Assembly: GCA_945860335.1 (NCBI GenBank)
Contig: CAMAQW010000002.1
Coordinates: 1 to 37,943, forward strand
Length of the DNA stretch: 37,943 nt
Origin: Sediminibacterium ginsengisoli
Lineage (GTDB): Bacteria; Bacteroidota; Bacteroidia; Chitinophagales; Chitinophagaceae
Direction: 5' to 3'
The position numbers and the translations under genes were made by a program. Below the pieces are notes generated by a model. It worked only from the letters and a program-made list of their open reading frames with translations. It had not been told where the DNA came from and ran no database searches. Below, one piece after another: positions 28,084 to 34,712 of the stretch (its first letter is position 1; each line of letters opens with the position of its first letter).

Positions 28084-30951
28084 ATGTCATTAAATAAAGT
28101 AAATATAAATAGCTTATTCATAATCATTTCTTTTAGTTTTATTGTCTCATCAAAAAGCTTTGCTCAAAGTAAATTAAATTTCGGTTTAACCAGGCAGCAA
28201 CCATCTGCAACGTTGCCAGTTGGATTATCAAAATATGATATCCCGCAGAAAAAAAGTAAAACTGTTATTCTAACTAAACTTAAAAAAAATTCACAAGGCG
28301 ATTATTTATTAGATAGCGGTTGGGAGTTAGCCGAAAATAATATTGTCACTTCTAATACTCAATCCATTTTTTCTCAAGTTTATAATTCTACTAATTGGTA
28401 TAATGCTGTAGTGCCAGGTACAGTATTGACATCCTTGGTCAAAGAAGGTATTTATCCCGATCCTTATATTGGCTTAAATAATAGAGCAATTCCAGATGAT
28501 CTATGTAGGAAGGGTTGGTGGTATAGAATTTCGTTTTCTGCACCTGAAGAAGATAACAATAAATTGGTTTGGTTAAAATTAAATGGGATTAACTATAAGG
28601 CTGATATTTGGCTTAATGGAAAATTATTAGGCACAATGAAAGGAGCTTTTGTTAGAGGGAATTTTGATATTACAAGTCTTATGGATAAAAGCAAAAAAAA
28701 TATTCTTGCAATTCATATTTATCCGCCACCTAATCCTGGTATCCCTCATGAACAATCTAAGTTATCTGGTATGGGCCCCAATGGTGGCCAGCTAACATTG
28801 GACGGGCCCACTTTTATTTCCTCTGAAGGTTGGGATTGGGTTCCTGGCATTCGTGATAGGAATATTGGAATATGGCAGGATGTTCAACTTCATTATACTA
28901 GGGCAGTTACTTTATCCAATCCACAAGTAATTACTGATCTTCCTTTGCCAGACACTTCTTCAGCTGAAATTACTATTAAAGTAGGGGTAAAAAATAATAG
29001 CAACATGGAACAGTCCATATTAGTGAAAGGAGCCATCGGTAAGATGAGTGTGGAAAAGCGAGTTAAGTTAGCAGCAGGCGAAAATCAACAAGTTATATTT
29101 TCTCCTGCAACCCACCCTTCATTGCGATTGGTTCAACCAAAACTTTGGTGGCCCAATGGTTATGGTAATCCTTCATTGTATCAACTGGCATTGACGGTTA
29201 CGGATAACAATAATCGCATTTCTGATGAACAACAGGTTCGTTTTGGTATTCGTGAATTTTCTTATGAAATGATGATCGATGCACCTCAAAAAAAGGGTTG
29301 GCGGGTTGCCTATAGTCCAACTGATGTAAAAGAAAAAAAGCCCATATTTGATAATGTTAAGCGTAGGGACTTTGAGAATAAAATATTCATTCCATCTTTA
29401 AGAGAAGGGGTTGATACCAGTATTTTTCAAACAATATCACAAAGCAATAATCCTTTCCTAGTCATAAAAGTAAATGGACAATCTGTTTTTTGTAGAGGAG
29501 GAAATTGGGGAATGGATGATGCAATGAAAAAAGTATCCAGAGAGCAATTGGAGCCATCCTTTCGATTACACAAAGAGGCTAACTATAACATGGTTCGAAA
29601 CTGGACTGGTGAATGTACTGAGGAAACATTTTTTGAATTGGCTGATGAATACGGAATGTTAGTTTGGAATGATTTCTGGATTTCTACTGAAGGGTATAAT
29701 TTGAATCCTTTAGATCAACAACTGTTTTTAGAGAACAGTTTTGAAACAATCCGTCGTTTTCGTAACCATCCTTCTATTGCTATTTGGTGTCCTCGCAATG
29801 AAGGGTATGCTCCGGTTGGTATTGAAGATGAGTTGTACCAGCAATTGATGGAGGAAGATGGTACACGGCATTATAATGGCAATTCTCGGGAAATCAATCT
29901 GCGTCAAAGCGGAGACTGGCACTATATTCAAGACCCTGCACTTTACTTTACTAAATATGCAGAAGGATTTAGCACAGAAATAGGTACTTTTTCTATTCCG
30001 GTTGCTACTACGCTAAAGAAATTTATAAAACCTGCAGATCAATGGCCAATTAATGATGTATGGCATTATCATGATTTACATTCAAACAATCAAAATCTTT
30101 ATGGCTATCTAGGTGCCGTAGATAGTTTATATGGCAAGGCTAACGGAATTGATGAATTTTCTAGGAAAGTACAGATGGTCAATTATGATAGTCATCGTGC
30201 CATGTTTGAAGCATGGAACAGTAAAATGTGGGATAGAGCTAGTGGTGTTTTATTGTGGATGACACATCCTGCATGGCCCAGCATGATCTGGCAAACGTAC
30301 TCATGGGATTTTGAAACGCATGGTTCCTATTTTGGTGCCATGAAGGCCTGCGAGCCGGTGCATGTACAAATGAATTTGCATGATAATAAAGTTATTGCGG
30401 TTAATAGTACCTTGCAAAGTTACCAATCTGTAAATTTAATTTTTTCGGTTATCGATTTAAATGGAAAAATACTTTTTACAACTACTAAAAAAACAGACTT
30501 GCTTCAAAATAGCAAGACTGAATTATTTACACCGGATTTGGTTGGTATTAATTTACCTCAAGTGTATATGGTAAGATTGCAATTAAACGCTTTAGATGGT
30601 AAAGTATTATCGACGAATGAATATTGGAAATCAAATAAGGAAACCGGTAATTTTCTCGCTTTTAATAAGCTGTCAAATGTCTCATTAAATATTTACAAAA
30701 CCGGTTTAAATAATGGGAATACTGTATTAAGTATAGAAAATAAATCTAATACACCTGTTGTTGGGTTAAAGTTGAATCTAACAGATTTAAAAAATAATAT
30801 CATACTTCCTGCTTATTTTAGTGATGGATATTTTACTTTAATGCCTTCAGAAAAGCGTTTGATTGATGTAAGATATTCTGGAAATATGGATAACCTAAAA
30901 GTACGAACTGAGGCATACAACAGCCTACCAACTTTCCATCCAATAAATTAA
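28084..30951 (+). CDS. Glycoside hydrolase family 2 enzyme (exo-beta-glucosaminidase/mannosidase-like)
   Basis: This 955-residue exported protein has a GH2 sugar-binding domain (about 60-270; GWWYRISFS, LNGINYKADIWLNGKLLG), an immunoglobulin-like domain (about 275-395), a TIM barrel starting near NGQSVFCRGGNWGMDD, and C-terminal beta domains. The opening and the barrel block resemble exo-beta-D-glucosaminidases and beta-mannosidases more than LacZ-type enzymes. The acid/base candidate is E573 in IWCPRNEGYAP, where most GH2 enzymes have G-N-E and this one has R-N-E. The nucleophile candidate is E632 in GFSTEIGTF. It should release a terminal sugar from lyase products in the periplasm. The gene ends 6 bp before the CE7-like gene. 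Confidence 0.87.
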   Translation: MSLNKVNINSLFIIISFSFIVSSKSFAQSKLNFGLTRQQPSATLPVGLSKYDIPQKKSKTVILTKLKKNSQGDYLLDSGWELAENNIVTSNTQSIFSQVYNSTNWYNAVVPGTVLTSLVKEGIYPDPYIGLNNRAIPDDLCRKGWWYRISFSAPEEDNNKLVWLKLNGINYKADIWLNGKLLGTMKGAFVRGNFDITSLMDKSKKNILAIHIYPPPNPGIPHEQSKLSGMGPNGGQLTLDGPTFISSEGWDWVPGIRDRNIGIWQDVQLHYTRAVTLSNPQVITDLPLPDTSSAEITIKVGVKNNSNMEQSILVKGAIGKMSVEKRVKLAAGENQQVIFSPATHPSLRLVQPKLWWPNGYGNPSLYQLALTVTDNNNRISDEQQVRFGIREFSYEMMIDAPQKKGWRVAYSPTDVKEKKPIFDNVKRRDFENKIFIPSLREGVDTSIFQTISQSNNPFLVIKVNGQSVFCRGGNWGMDDAMKKVSREQLEPSFRLHKEANYNMVRNWTGECTEETFFELADEYGMLVWNDFWISTEGYNLNPLDQQLFLENSFETIRRFRNHPSIAIWCPRNEGYAPVGIEDELYQQLMEEDGTRHYNGNSREINLRQSGDWHYIQDPALYFTKYAEGFSTEIGTFSIPVATTLKKFIKPADQWPINDVWHYHDLHSNNQNLYGYLGAVDSLYGKANGIDEFSRKVQMVNYDSHRAMFEAWNSKMWDRASGVLLWMTHPAWPSMIWQTYSWDFETHGSYFGAMKACEPVHVQMNLHDNKVIAVNSTLQSYQSVNLIFSVIDLNGKILFTTTKKTDLLQNSKTELFTPDLVGINLPQVYMVRLQLNALDGKVLSTNEYWKSNKETGNFLAFNKLSNVSLNIYKTGLNNGNTVLSIENKSNTPVVGLKLNLTDLKNNIILPAYFSDGYFTLMPSEKRLIDVRYSGNMDNLKVRTEAYNSLPTFHPIN

Positions 30952-30957
30952 TGGACA

Positions 30958-32259
30958 ATGAATTCTGCAATTAAAAAATCAATATTACTAGTAATAGTTT
31001 CTCTTTCTTTTTTCTTTCAATTGTATGCTCAACCTACTGAACAGCCGATTAAGTTATTGATAACCCCTAATCATCAAAATTGGCAATGTAAAGTTGGTGA
31101 CTTATCCAATTTCAAAATTATTGTAATGATAAATGGAGTTGCAATTAAAAATGCAAAGATTTTTTATCAAATAGGGCCTGAGAGAATGAAACCGTTTATT
31201 AGTGACTCTATCCGAACATCTGACACAGGTTTTATGACACCAAGTTGTACAATGAAAGAACCTGGTTTTCTCCGATGTATTGTTACTACTACTTGGCAAA
31301 ATAAGCAGTATAAAAATCTAGTAACTATAGGATATGATATCGAAAAGATAATGCCTACTGTTACAAAGCCAAATGATTTCGATGCATTTTGGCAAAAAGC
31401 GAAAGAAGATTTAAGTAAAATTCCAACAGATGCACGATTAACCTTGTTGCAGGATAAAAGTACTTCATTGACTAATGTGTATCATGTAAGCTTGCAAAAT
31501 TATGGGTCTTCAAAACTTTATGGGATTTTATGTGTGCCAAAGAAGTCAGGTAAATACCCGGCTATTTTACAAGTTCCAGGAGCAGGAATCAGGCCTTATT
31601 TCCCAGATCTTGAAATGGCGGATAAAGGCTTTATTGTTTTTACAATAGGGATTCATGGAGTACCAGTAAATATGGATCAGGCAGTTTATAATGATTTAAA
31701 CAATGGAGCTTTAAAAGGCTATTTTTTCTTCAATGCAAATAATAGAGATAATTTTTATTACAAGAGAGTATATATGGGTTGTATTCGAGCCAACGATTTT
31801 ATTACTAGTCTTCCTGAGTTTGATGGCAAAAATCTTGCAGTAAGCGGAAATAGTCAGGGTGGAGCTTTAAGTATTATAACAGCAGCCATTGATGATAGAG
31901 TAAAATATTTAGCGTCAGTACATCCTGCATTATCAGATATGTCCGGGTATCTCCATGAACGTGCTGGAGGATGGCCGCATATATTCGCTCCCAATAACCT
32001 TTGGTTTAGTAATGATACTTTTGTAAAACAAACTATGCCTTACTACGATGTGGTTAATTTTGCCAAAAATGTAAAAATACCAGGGTATTATACATGGGGA
32101 TTTAATGATGAAACTTGCCCGCCAACATCAATGTATGCAGCATATAATGTTATTAAGTCAACAAAAGAAACCGCTGTATATCAAGATTCTGGTCATTGGA
32201 TGTATGCAGAGCAGAAGCAGGCTTTTAATAATTGGATTATTAAAATGTTGGCTAAATAA
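30958..32259 (+). CDS. CE7-like acetyl xylan esterase / alpha-beta hydrolase
   Basis: This 433-residue protein has a signal peptide (ending QLYAQ), an N-terminal beta domain (about 28-125) and an alpha/beta hydrolase domain. The catalytic triad is visible: S299 in SGNSQGGALS, D384 in GFNDETCPPTS and H413 in DSGHWMYAEQ. These, with FDAFWQKAKEDL and KLYGILCVPK, match the acetyl xylan esterase/cephalosporin deacetylase (CE7) family. It should remove acetyl groups from oligosaccharides, complementing the SGNH esterase two genes upstream. It is the last gene of the PUL, and its stop codon lies inside the 16-bp stem of a terminator hairpin. Confidence 0.87.
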   Translation: MNSAIKKSILLVIVSLSFFFQLYAQPTEQPIKLLITPNHQNWQCKVGDLSNFKIIVMINGVAIKNAKIFYQIGPERMKPFISDSIRTSDTGFMTPSCTMKEPGFLRCIVTTTWQNKQYKNLVTIGYDIEKIMPTVTKPNDFDAFWQKAKEDLSKIPTDARLTLLQDKSTSLTNVYHVSLQNYGSSKLYGILCVPKKSGKYPAILQVPGAGIRPYFPDLEMADKGFIVFTIGIHGVPVNMDQAVYNDLNNGALKGYFFFNANNRDNFYYKRVYMGCIRANDFITSLPEFDGKNLAVSGNSQGGALSIITAAIDDRVKYLASVHPALSDMSGYLHERAGGWPHIFAPNNLWFSNDTFVKQTMPYYDVVNFAKNVKIPGYYTWGFNDETCPPTSMYAAYNVIKSTKETAVYQDSGHWMYAEQKQAFNNWIIKMLAK

Positions 32260-32278
32260 ATTATTTAGCCAACATTTT
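32242..32278 (+). terminator. Terminator of the PUL operon, overlapping the last codons
   Basis: AAAATGTTGGCTAAAT and ATTTAGCCAACATTTT form a perfect 16-bp stem around the loop AAATT, with CTT following. The left arm encodes the last residues (KMLAK) and its final base is the first base of the stop codon. The A/T ends on both arms suit termination in both directions. Confidence 0.85.
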
Positions 32279-32312
32279 CTTAGATACTGTTGCATCCTCC
32301 CTAAAAAAGATG

Positions 32313-32324
32313 CACCATAAACCC
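32313..32324. repeat. Left copy of a 12-bp direct repeat (possible island end)
   Basis: CACCATAAACCC occurs here and again at 36422-36433, just outside the tRNA-Leu gene, so the two copies bracket the recombinase island about 4.1 kb apart. The flanks match poorly, so an attachment-site role is only a possibility. Confidence 0.3.
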
Positions 32325-32367
32325 GCCTTAGATCGTCCCAAATCTGATTAGAATGAATTATTTCATA

Positions 32368-32403
32368 GGCTTCTATATTATTCTTGCGAATAATATAGAA
32401 GCC
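32368..32403. repeat. Perfect 16-bp inverted repeat
   Basis: GGCTTCTATATTATTC and GAATAATATAGAAGCC pair perfectly around the 4-base loop TTGC. Its last CC is shared with the next hairpin, so the two structures cannot fully form at the same time. Confidence 0.8.
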
Positions 32404-32436
32404 AAAAAAGCAGGTATTAATGGCCTGCTTTTTTGG
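32402..32436. terminator. Bidirectional intrinsic terminator
   Basis: CCAAAAAAGCAGG and CCTGCTTTTTTGG form a 13-bp stem around a 9-base loop. The A-run on the left and the T-run on the right make it a terminator for both strands: a back-up for the PUL on plus, and a possible end for the minus-strand genes at 32846-33551. Confidence 0.75.
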
Positions 32437-32537
32437 GATTAAAGAATTTCTCAAAGACACCTACCAAACTGTAAACTCTCCTCAAATCATTCCAGATTTG
32501 GTTAAAATGTAGTTCAATTGTGGCTAAATGAAAATCA

Positions 32538-32640
32538 AGGATTACCGTTTTTCACTTCGTTCCAAACGTCTTTTTAAAAACAGGACTGCTGGCTTCATTT
32601 CACCGTCTTCCCTAATTTCTACGAGGGGTTTACCAAAACA
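32538..32640. repeat. Third copy (C) of the stem-loop repeat
   Basis: The 42-bp core at 32538-32579 differs from copy A (7709-7750) at only three positions. Similarity continues through a second unit (CAGGACTG ... CTACGAGGGG) to about 32640, in the same orientation. The first hairpin is slightly weakened (CGTTT / AAACG) and the second is degraded. Copies A/B and C lie on opposite sides of the PUL, about 24.8 kb apart. Confidence 0.75.
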
Positions 32641-32727
32641 TTATGGTTAGCCATTTATAGCATTTGTAGTGATAATTGGGATATAGAACATTCTCTCAGA
32701 AATGGTTGTTTGGACTTTCTATTTTTC

Positions 32728-32827
32728 TTACGAGAACACTCGTGAATGTCCTAGAACGATAAAGTACGTTCCCGAATAGTAAATACCGTTCCAGAACGGA
32801 AAAAACCATTCCGGAACGGTATATTCC
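32728..32827. repeat. Array of 20-bp direct repeats with GTTCC-n-GAAC dyads
   Basis: Four head-to-tail 20-bp units lie at 32748-32767, 32768-32787, 32788-32807 and 32808-32827, with a weaker fifth at 32728-32747. The best unit is GTTCCAGAACGGAAAAAACC. Each contains a partial palindrome; units 3 and 4 carry CCGTTC-CA-GAACGG and TTCCGGAA. The 20-bp period, close to two helical turns, would place bound dimers on one face of the DNA, as in iterons or operator arrays. It ends 18 bp from the 3' end of the minus-strand gene at 32846. Confidence 0.75.
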
Positions 32828-32845
32828 TTTGTTTTAAAGGCCTAA

Positions 32846-33130
32846 TTATGAGGTTTTGAGGTCTGTTTGAGACAACTGTTCCATTAATTCTTGTTTGGTT
32901 CTATGAAGTTCGTCAATAATCTCCCTTTGTCGATTATTTCGAAAGCTTAGGTCATCAATCTTTTGTTTAGACCTAATATATTCACCTTTTAAATCTTTTA
33001 AGGATCTGTACTGCATGTATAAACATCCCCCTAATACTAAGCTTGTTATGATGAGGCCTAACACTGTATTGTTTCTGTCATCTGCTTTGGAAAGTTTGCG
33101 GCCTAATGCCATGTATTCATAGTTAGTCAT
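32846..33130 (-). CDS. Small single-pass membrane protein with coiled coil
   Basis: I do not recognise this 94-residue protein. It has a short N-terminal part, one membrane segment (TVLGLIITSLVLGGCLYMQY, about 22-41) and a charged heptad-like tail (LKDLKGEYIRSKQKIDDLSF ... RQREIIDELHRTKQELMEQL) that should form a coiled coil. The layout recalls small assembly proteins such as FtsL-type or phage i-spanin-type proteins, but that is only shape. Its ATG overlaps the end of the zinc-finger gene by 8 bp, so the two are cotranscribed and probably coupled. It belongs to the recombinase island. Confidence 0.65.
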   Translation of the reverse strand: MTNYEYMALGRKLSKADDRNNTVLGLIITSLVLGGCLYMQYRSLKDLKGEYIRSKQKIDDLSFRNNRQREIIDELHRTKQELMEQLSQTDLKTS

Positions 33131-33551
33131 TTTTTATAATTTTATGTGTGTTCAATTTTGGGTTAGATATAATTCTGAATCCAAGAAATTCGGCATAAAG
33201 AAGGCCAGAGTGATAACCAAAGTTTAGATTCTCACCTAGTTTAACATTGTATGCGTTAAAAACCTCAGTAGACACTTCATTGCCATGATCAGCTAAAATC
33301 TTTTCGATTTGTCGCTTGGTTTCTCTTTGTACTGACGAAAAATCTAGTAGGATGTCATCAAAGGGTTGTGTTTTTAAAGCATGTTTTTGCCTCCTGCAGT
33401 CATGAATAACGCCATACTCGTCTCTCCATCGAGAGCAGTGTGTTTTTGTAGCTCTATCCTGATCTGCGATGGGTTCACCGCAATTTTGGCAAACGCGGCC
33501 CAGATGGTAGGTTTTTGCTTTTTTTTCTGGAAATTGATCTTTTTTCTTCAT
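33123..33551 (-). CDS. Small zinc-finger-like protein of the recombinase island
   Basis: This 142-residue cytoplasmic protein has an N-terminal CQNCGEPIADQDRATK followed by HCSRWRDEYGVIHDC, a C-x2-C ... H-C ... C pattern (cysteines near 21 and 24, then HC and DC) that looks like a treble-clef or zinc-ribbon site. The remaining residues (SVQRETKRQIEKILADHGNE ... NFGYHSGLLYAEFLGFRII) are helical then beta-like, and I do not recognise them. Its start faces the MerR-like gene across 51 bp that carry a 9-bp inverted repeat. It may bind nucleic acid and serve the element as a regulator. Confidence 0.65.
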   Translation of the reverse strand: MKKKDQFPEKKAKTYHLGRVCQNCGEPIADQDRATKTHCSRWRDEYGVIHDCRRQKHALKTQPFDDILLDFSSVQRETKRQIEKILADHGNEVSTEVFNAYNVKLGENLNFGYHSGLLYAEFLGFRIISNPKLNTHKIIKND

Positions 33552-33555
33552 ATTA

Positions 33556-33581
33556 GGGATATTTTATTTGTTAAATATCCC
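33556..33581. promoter_or_regulatory. Operator-like inverted repeat in the divergent gap
   Basis: GGGATATTT and AAATATCCC are perfect 9-bp arms separated by 8 bp (TATTTGTT). The repeat fills half of the 51-bp gap between the zinc-finger gene (minus) and the MerR-like gene (plus), so one bound protein could control both. The MerR-like protein next to it is the obvious candidate. Confidence 0.55.
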
Positions 33582-33602
33582 ACAAGTTAGTAATTTAGAT
33601 GT

Positions 33603-34508
33603 ATGAAAAAAATTAAACTAAGCAAAATCCAAAAAAATGATCTTGAAGGTGTCTCGCTTCGAGGTAGCCTTTTGGAGAGGAATATAAAGCTAAGAGATAC
33701 CGACTTTAAGTCCAAAACATTTCACTACTGGAAGATGAATGGTCTCATTTCATTCGTTGCTGAGGGTAAATGGGCTGAAATTAGTTTTATTGAGTATCTG
33801 TGGCTAAAAGTGCTGGAGTCGATGCGAGATTTTGGTTGTTCAATAAAGCTGATGCAAAAAATTTATTATGATCAATTTATCAAGGCATATGAAGAAGACC
33901 TAGGAAAAAATACACTAATTGACAATATTGCTTTTTTAAAGAGCCTTAGTAAGATTAGGTATCTTGATGAACAGGAAACTTTACAATTAAATCTTTGTGA
34001 ACAAACCCTGAATGACCCATATATAAATATTATACTTCGAACTGAAATTAGTTATTTCTATCAAATGGTATCTAGGTGTATTGAAAGCGGGACAGAAGCC
34101 GGCATAATAATTTATCAAGATGAAACATACGTTATGCTGGGGGATAATGATATGGAAGTAGATAAATCAAGACCGCATATTTATATTCCAATTTCCCATT
34201 TCATAGCTGAGTTATTTATTGATGAAGAAAAAGTCAACTTCATAAATCAGTTAAAGTTGTTTAGTGAAGATGAATTGCGACTGGTAAAAGAGCTGCGAAA
34301 CAACAATATTGAAAGGGTTACTATAGTGTATGATAGGGATGCCCGTAAAGTTACCAAAATTGAATATGATAAGACAGGTTTGATGAACGGTGACAAAGCA
34401 AAAGAAGTTATGCGTATACTTGGATTAAAGAATTATTCTACTATCCAACTAAAAACAAGAACAGGAACTTCACTTTCATTTACAAAAACTGAAACAAAAT
34501 ATTTTTAA
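33603..34508 (+). CDS. MerR-like winged-helix protein of the recombinase island
   Basis: This 301-residue protein has an N-terminal segment (about 33-90; TFHYWKMNGLIS ... KWAEISFIEYLWLKVLESMRDFGCSIKLMQKI) that follows the MerR pattern: a YYW-x-x-x-GL wing, an aromatic/serine-flanked helix and 'LR-x-x-G-x-S-I-x-x-I'. The rest has no recognised domain; the C-terminus (VTIVYDRDARKVTKIEYDKT ... TIQLKTRTGTSLSFTK) is beta-rich and could bind a partner. The gene diverges from the zinc-finger gene over a palindrome and is followed by the structured leader of the recombinase. It is a likely regulator or excision factor of the element; this role is inferred from position. Confidence 0.6.
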   Translation: MKKIKLSKIQKNDLEGVSLRGSLLERNIKLRDTDFKSKTFHYWKMNGLISFVAEGKWAEISFIEYLWLKVLESMRDFGCSIKLMQKIYYDQFIKAYEEDLGKNTLIDNIAFLKSLSKIRYLDEQETLQLNLCEQTLNDPYINIILRTEISYFYQMVSRCIESGTEAGIIIYQDETYVMLGDNDMEVDKSRPHIYIPISHFIAELFIDEEKVNFINQLKLFSEDELRLVKELRNNNIERVTIVYDRDARKVTKIEYDKTGLMNGDKAKEVMRILGLKNYSTIQLKTRTGTSLSFTKTETKYF

Positions 34509-34546
34509 AGATCCGTTTGCTACGGCTCAGTATAGTAATTGGGTCT

Positions 34547-34579
34547 CCTCCATTTGAAATGGCGAGGCCTCAACTGAGG
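34547..34579 (+). promoter_or_regulatory. Leader hairpins holding the ribosome site of the 42-residue ORF
   Basis: CCATTT-G-AAATGG forms one hairpin, and CCTCA-AC-TGAGG (34568-34579) forms a second. The second includes most of the GAGGA ribosome site located 4 bases before the ATG at 34584. GAGGCCTC (34564-34571) is itself an 8-bp palindrome that allows other pairings. A strong Shine-Dalgarno site is unusual in Bacteroidota, and here it can be hidden by structure. Confidence 0.5.
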
Positions 34580-34583
34580 AAAA

Positions 34584-34712
34584 ATGAAACCCAGTAATGA
34601 GTATGAAAAATTAATAAATGAATTAACGGAAGAAGAATTACTTAAACAATTTGCTAATTTAATAATCGATATTTATTTCGATCAGCCTTATGAAAAAGAA
34701 AATCAGCAATAA
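34584..34712 (+). CDS. 42-residue ORF overlapping the recombinase start
   Basis: This ORF is too short for the track. ATG 34584 is preceded by GAGGA at a good distance and encodes MKPSNEYEKLINELTEEELL, then KQFANLIIDIYFDQPYEKEN, QQ and TAA. The peptide is acidic and helical and could be a small partner or antagonist of the recombinase. It overlaps the recombinase ATG (34690) by 23 bp in another frame, a typical sign of translational coupling, so its main effect may be to time recombinase synthesis. Confidence 0.6.
   Translation: MKPSNEYEKLINELTEEELLKQFANLIIDIYFDQPYEKENQQ

Larger units (their letters stand above)
32317..32514. repeat. Pair of diverged 44-bp direct repeats around the hairpins
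   Basis: Copies at 32317-32359 and 32471-32514 align over 44 positions with about 73 percent identity by hand; nearly all differences are transitions. They share blocks such as TAAAC, CCT and AATG. They flank the two strong hairpins and may mark an old mobile element or a structured RNA. Confidence 0.45.
32260..32845. other. Intergenic region of hairpins, repeats and a 20-bp array, no gene seen
   Basis: This stretch between the PUL and the recombinase island holds, in order, the right arm of the PUL terminator, one copy of a diverged 44-bp repeat, a 16-bp hairpin, a second terminator, the other 44-bp repeat copy, copy C of the stem-loop repeat, and the 20-bp-period array. The track ORF at 32158-32460 (minus) is a translation of these hairpins and is not supported. 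Confidence 0.6.

Noticed and set aside
32158-32460. 100-residue ORF on the minus strand and 71-residue ORF on the plus strand (32105-32320) at the PUL end
   Set aside because: Both consist of translated inverted repeats around the terminators and overlap the CE7-like gene.
32728-32827. CRISPR array
   Set aside because: The 20-bp units are directly abutting with no unique spacers, and no cas genes are present.
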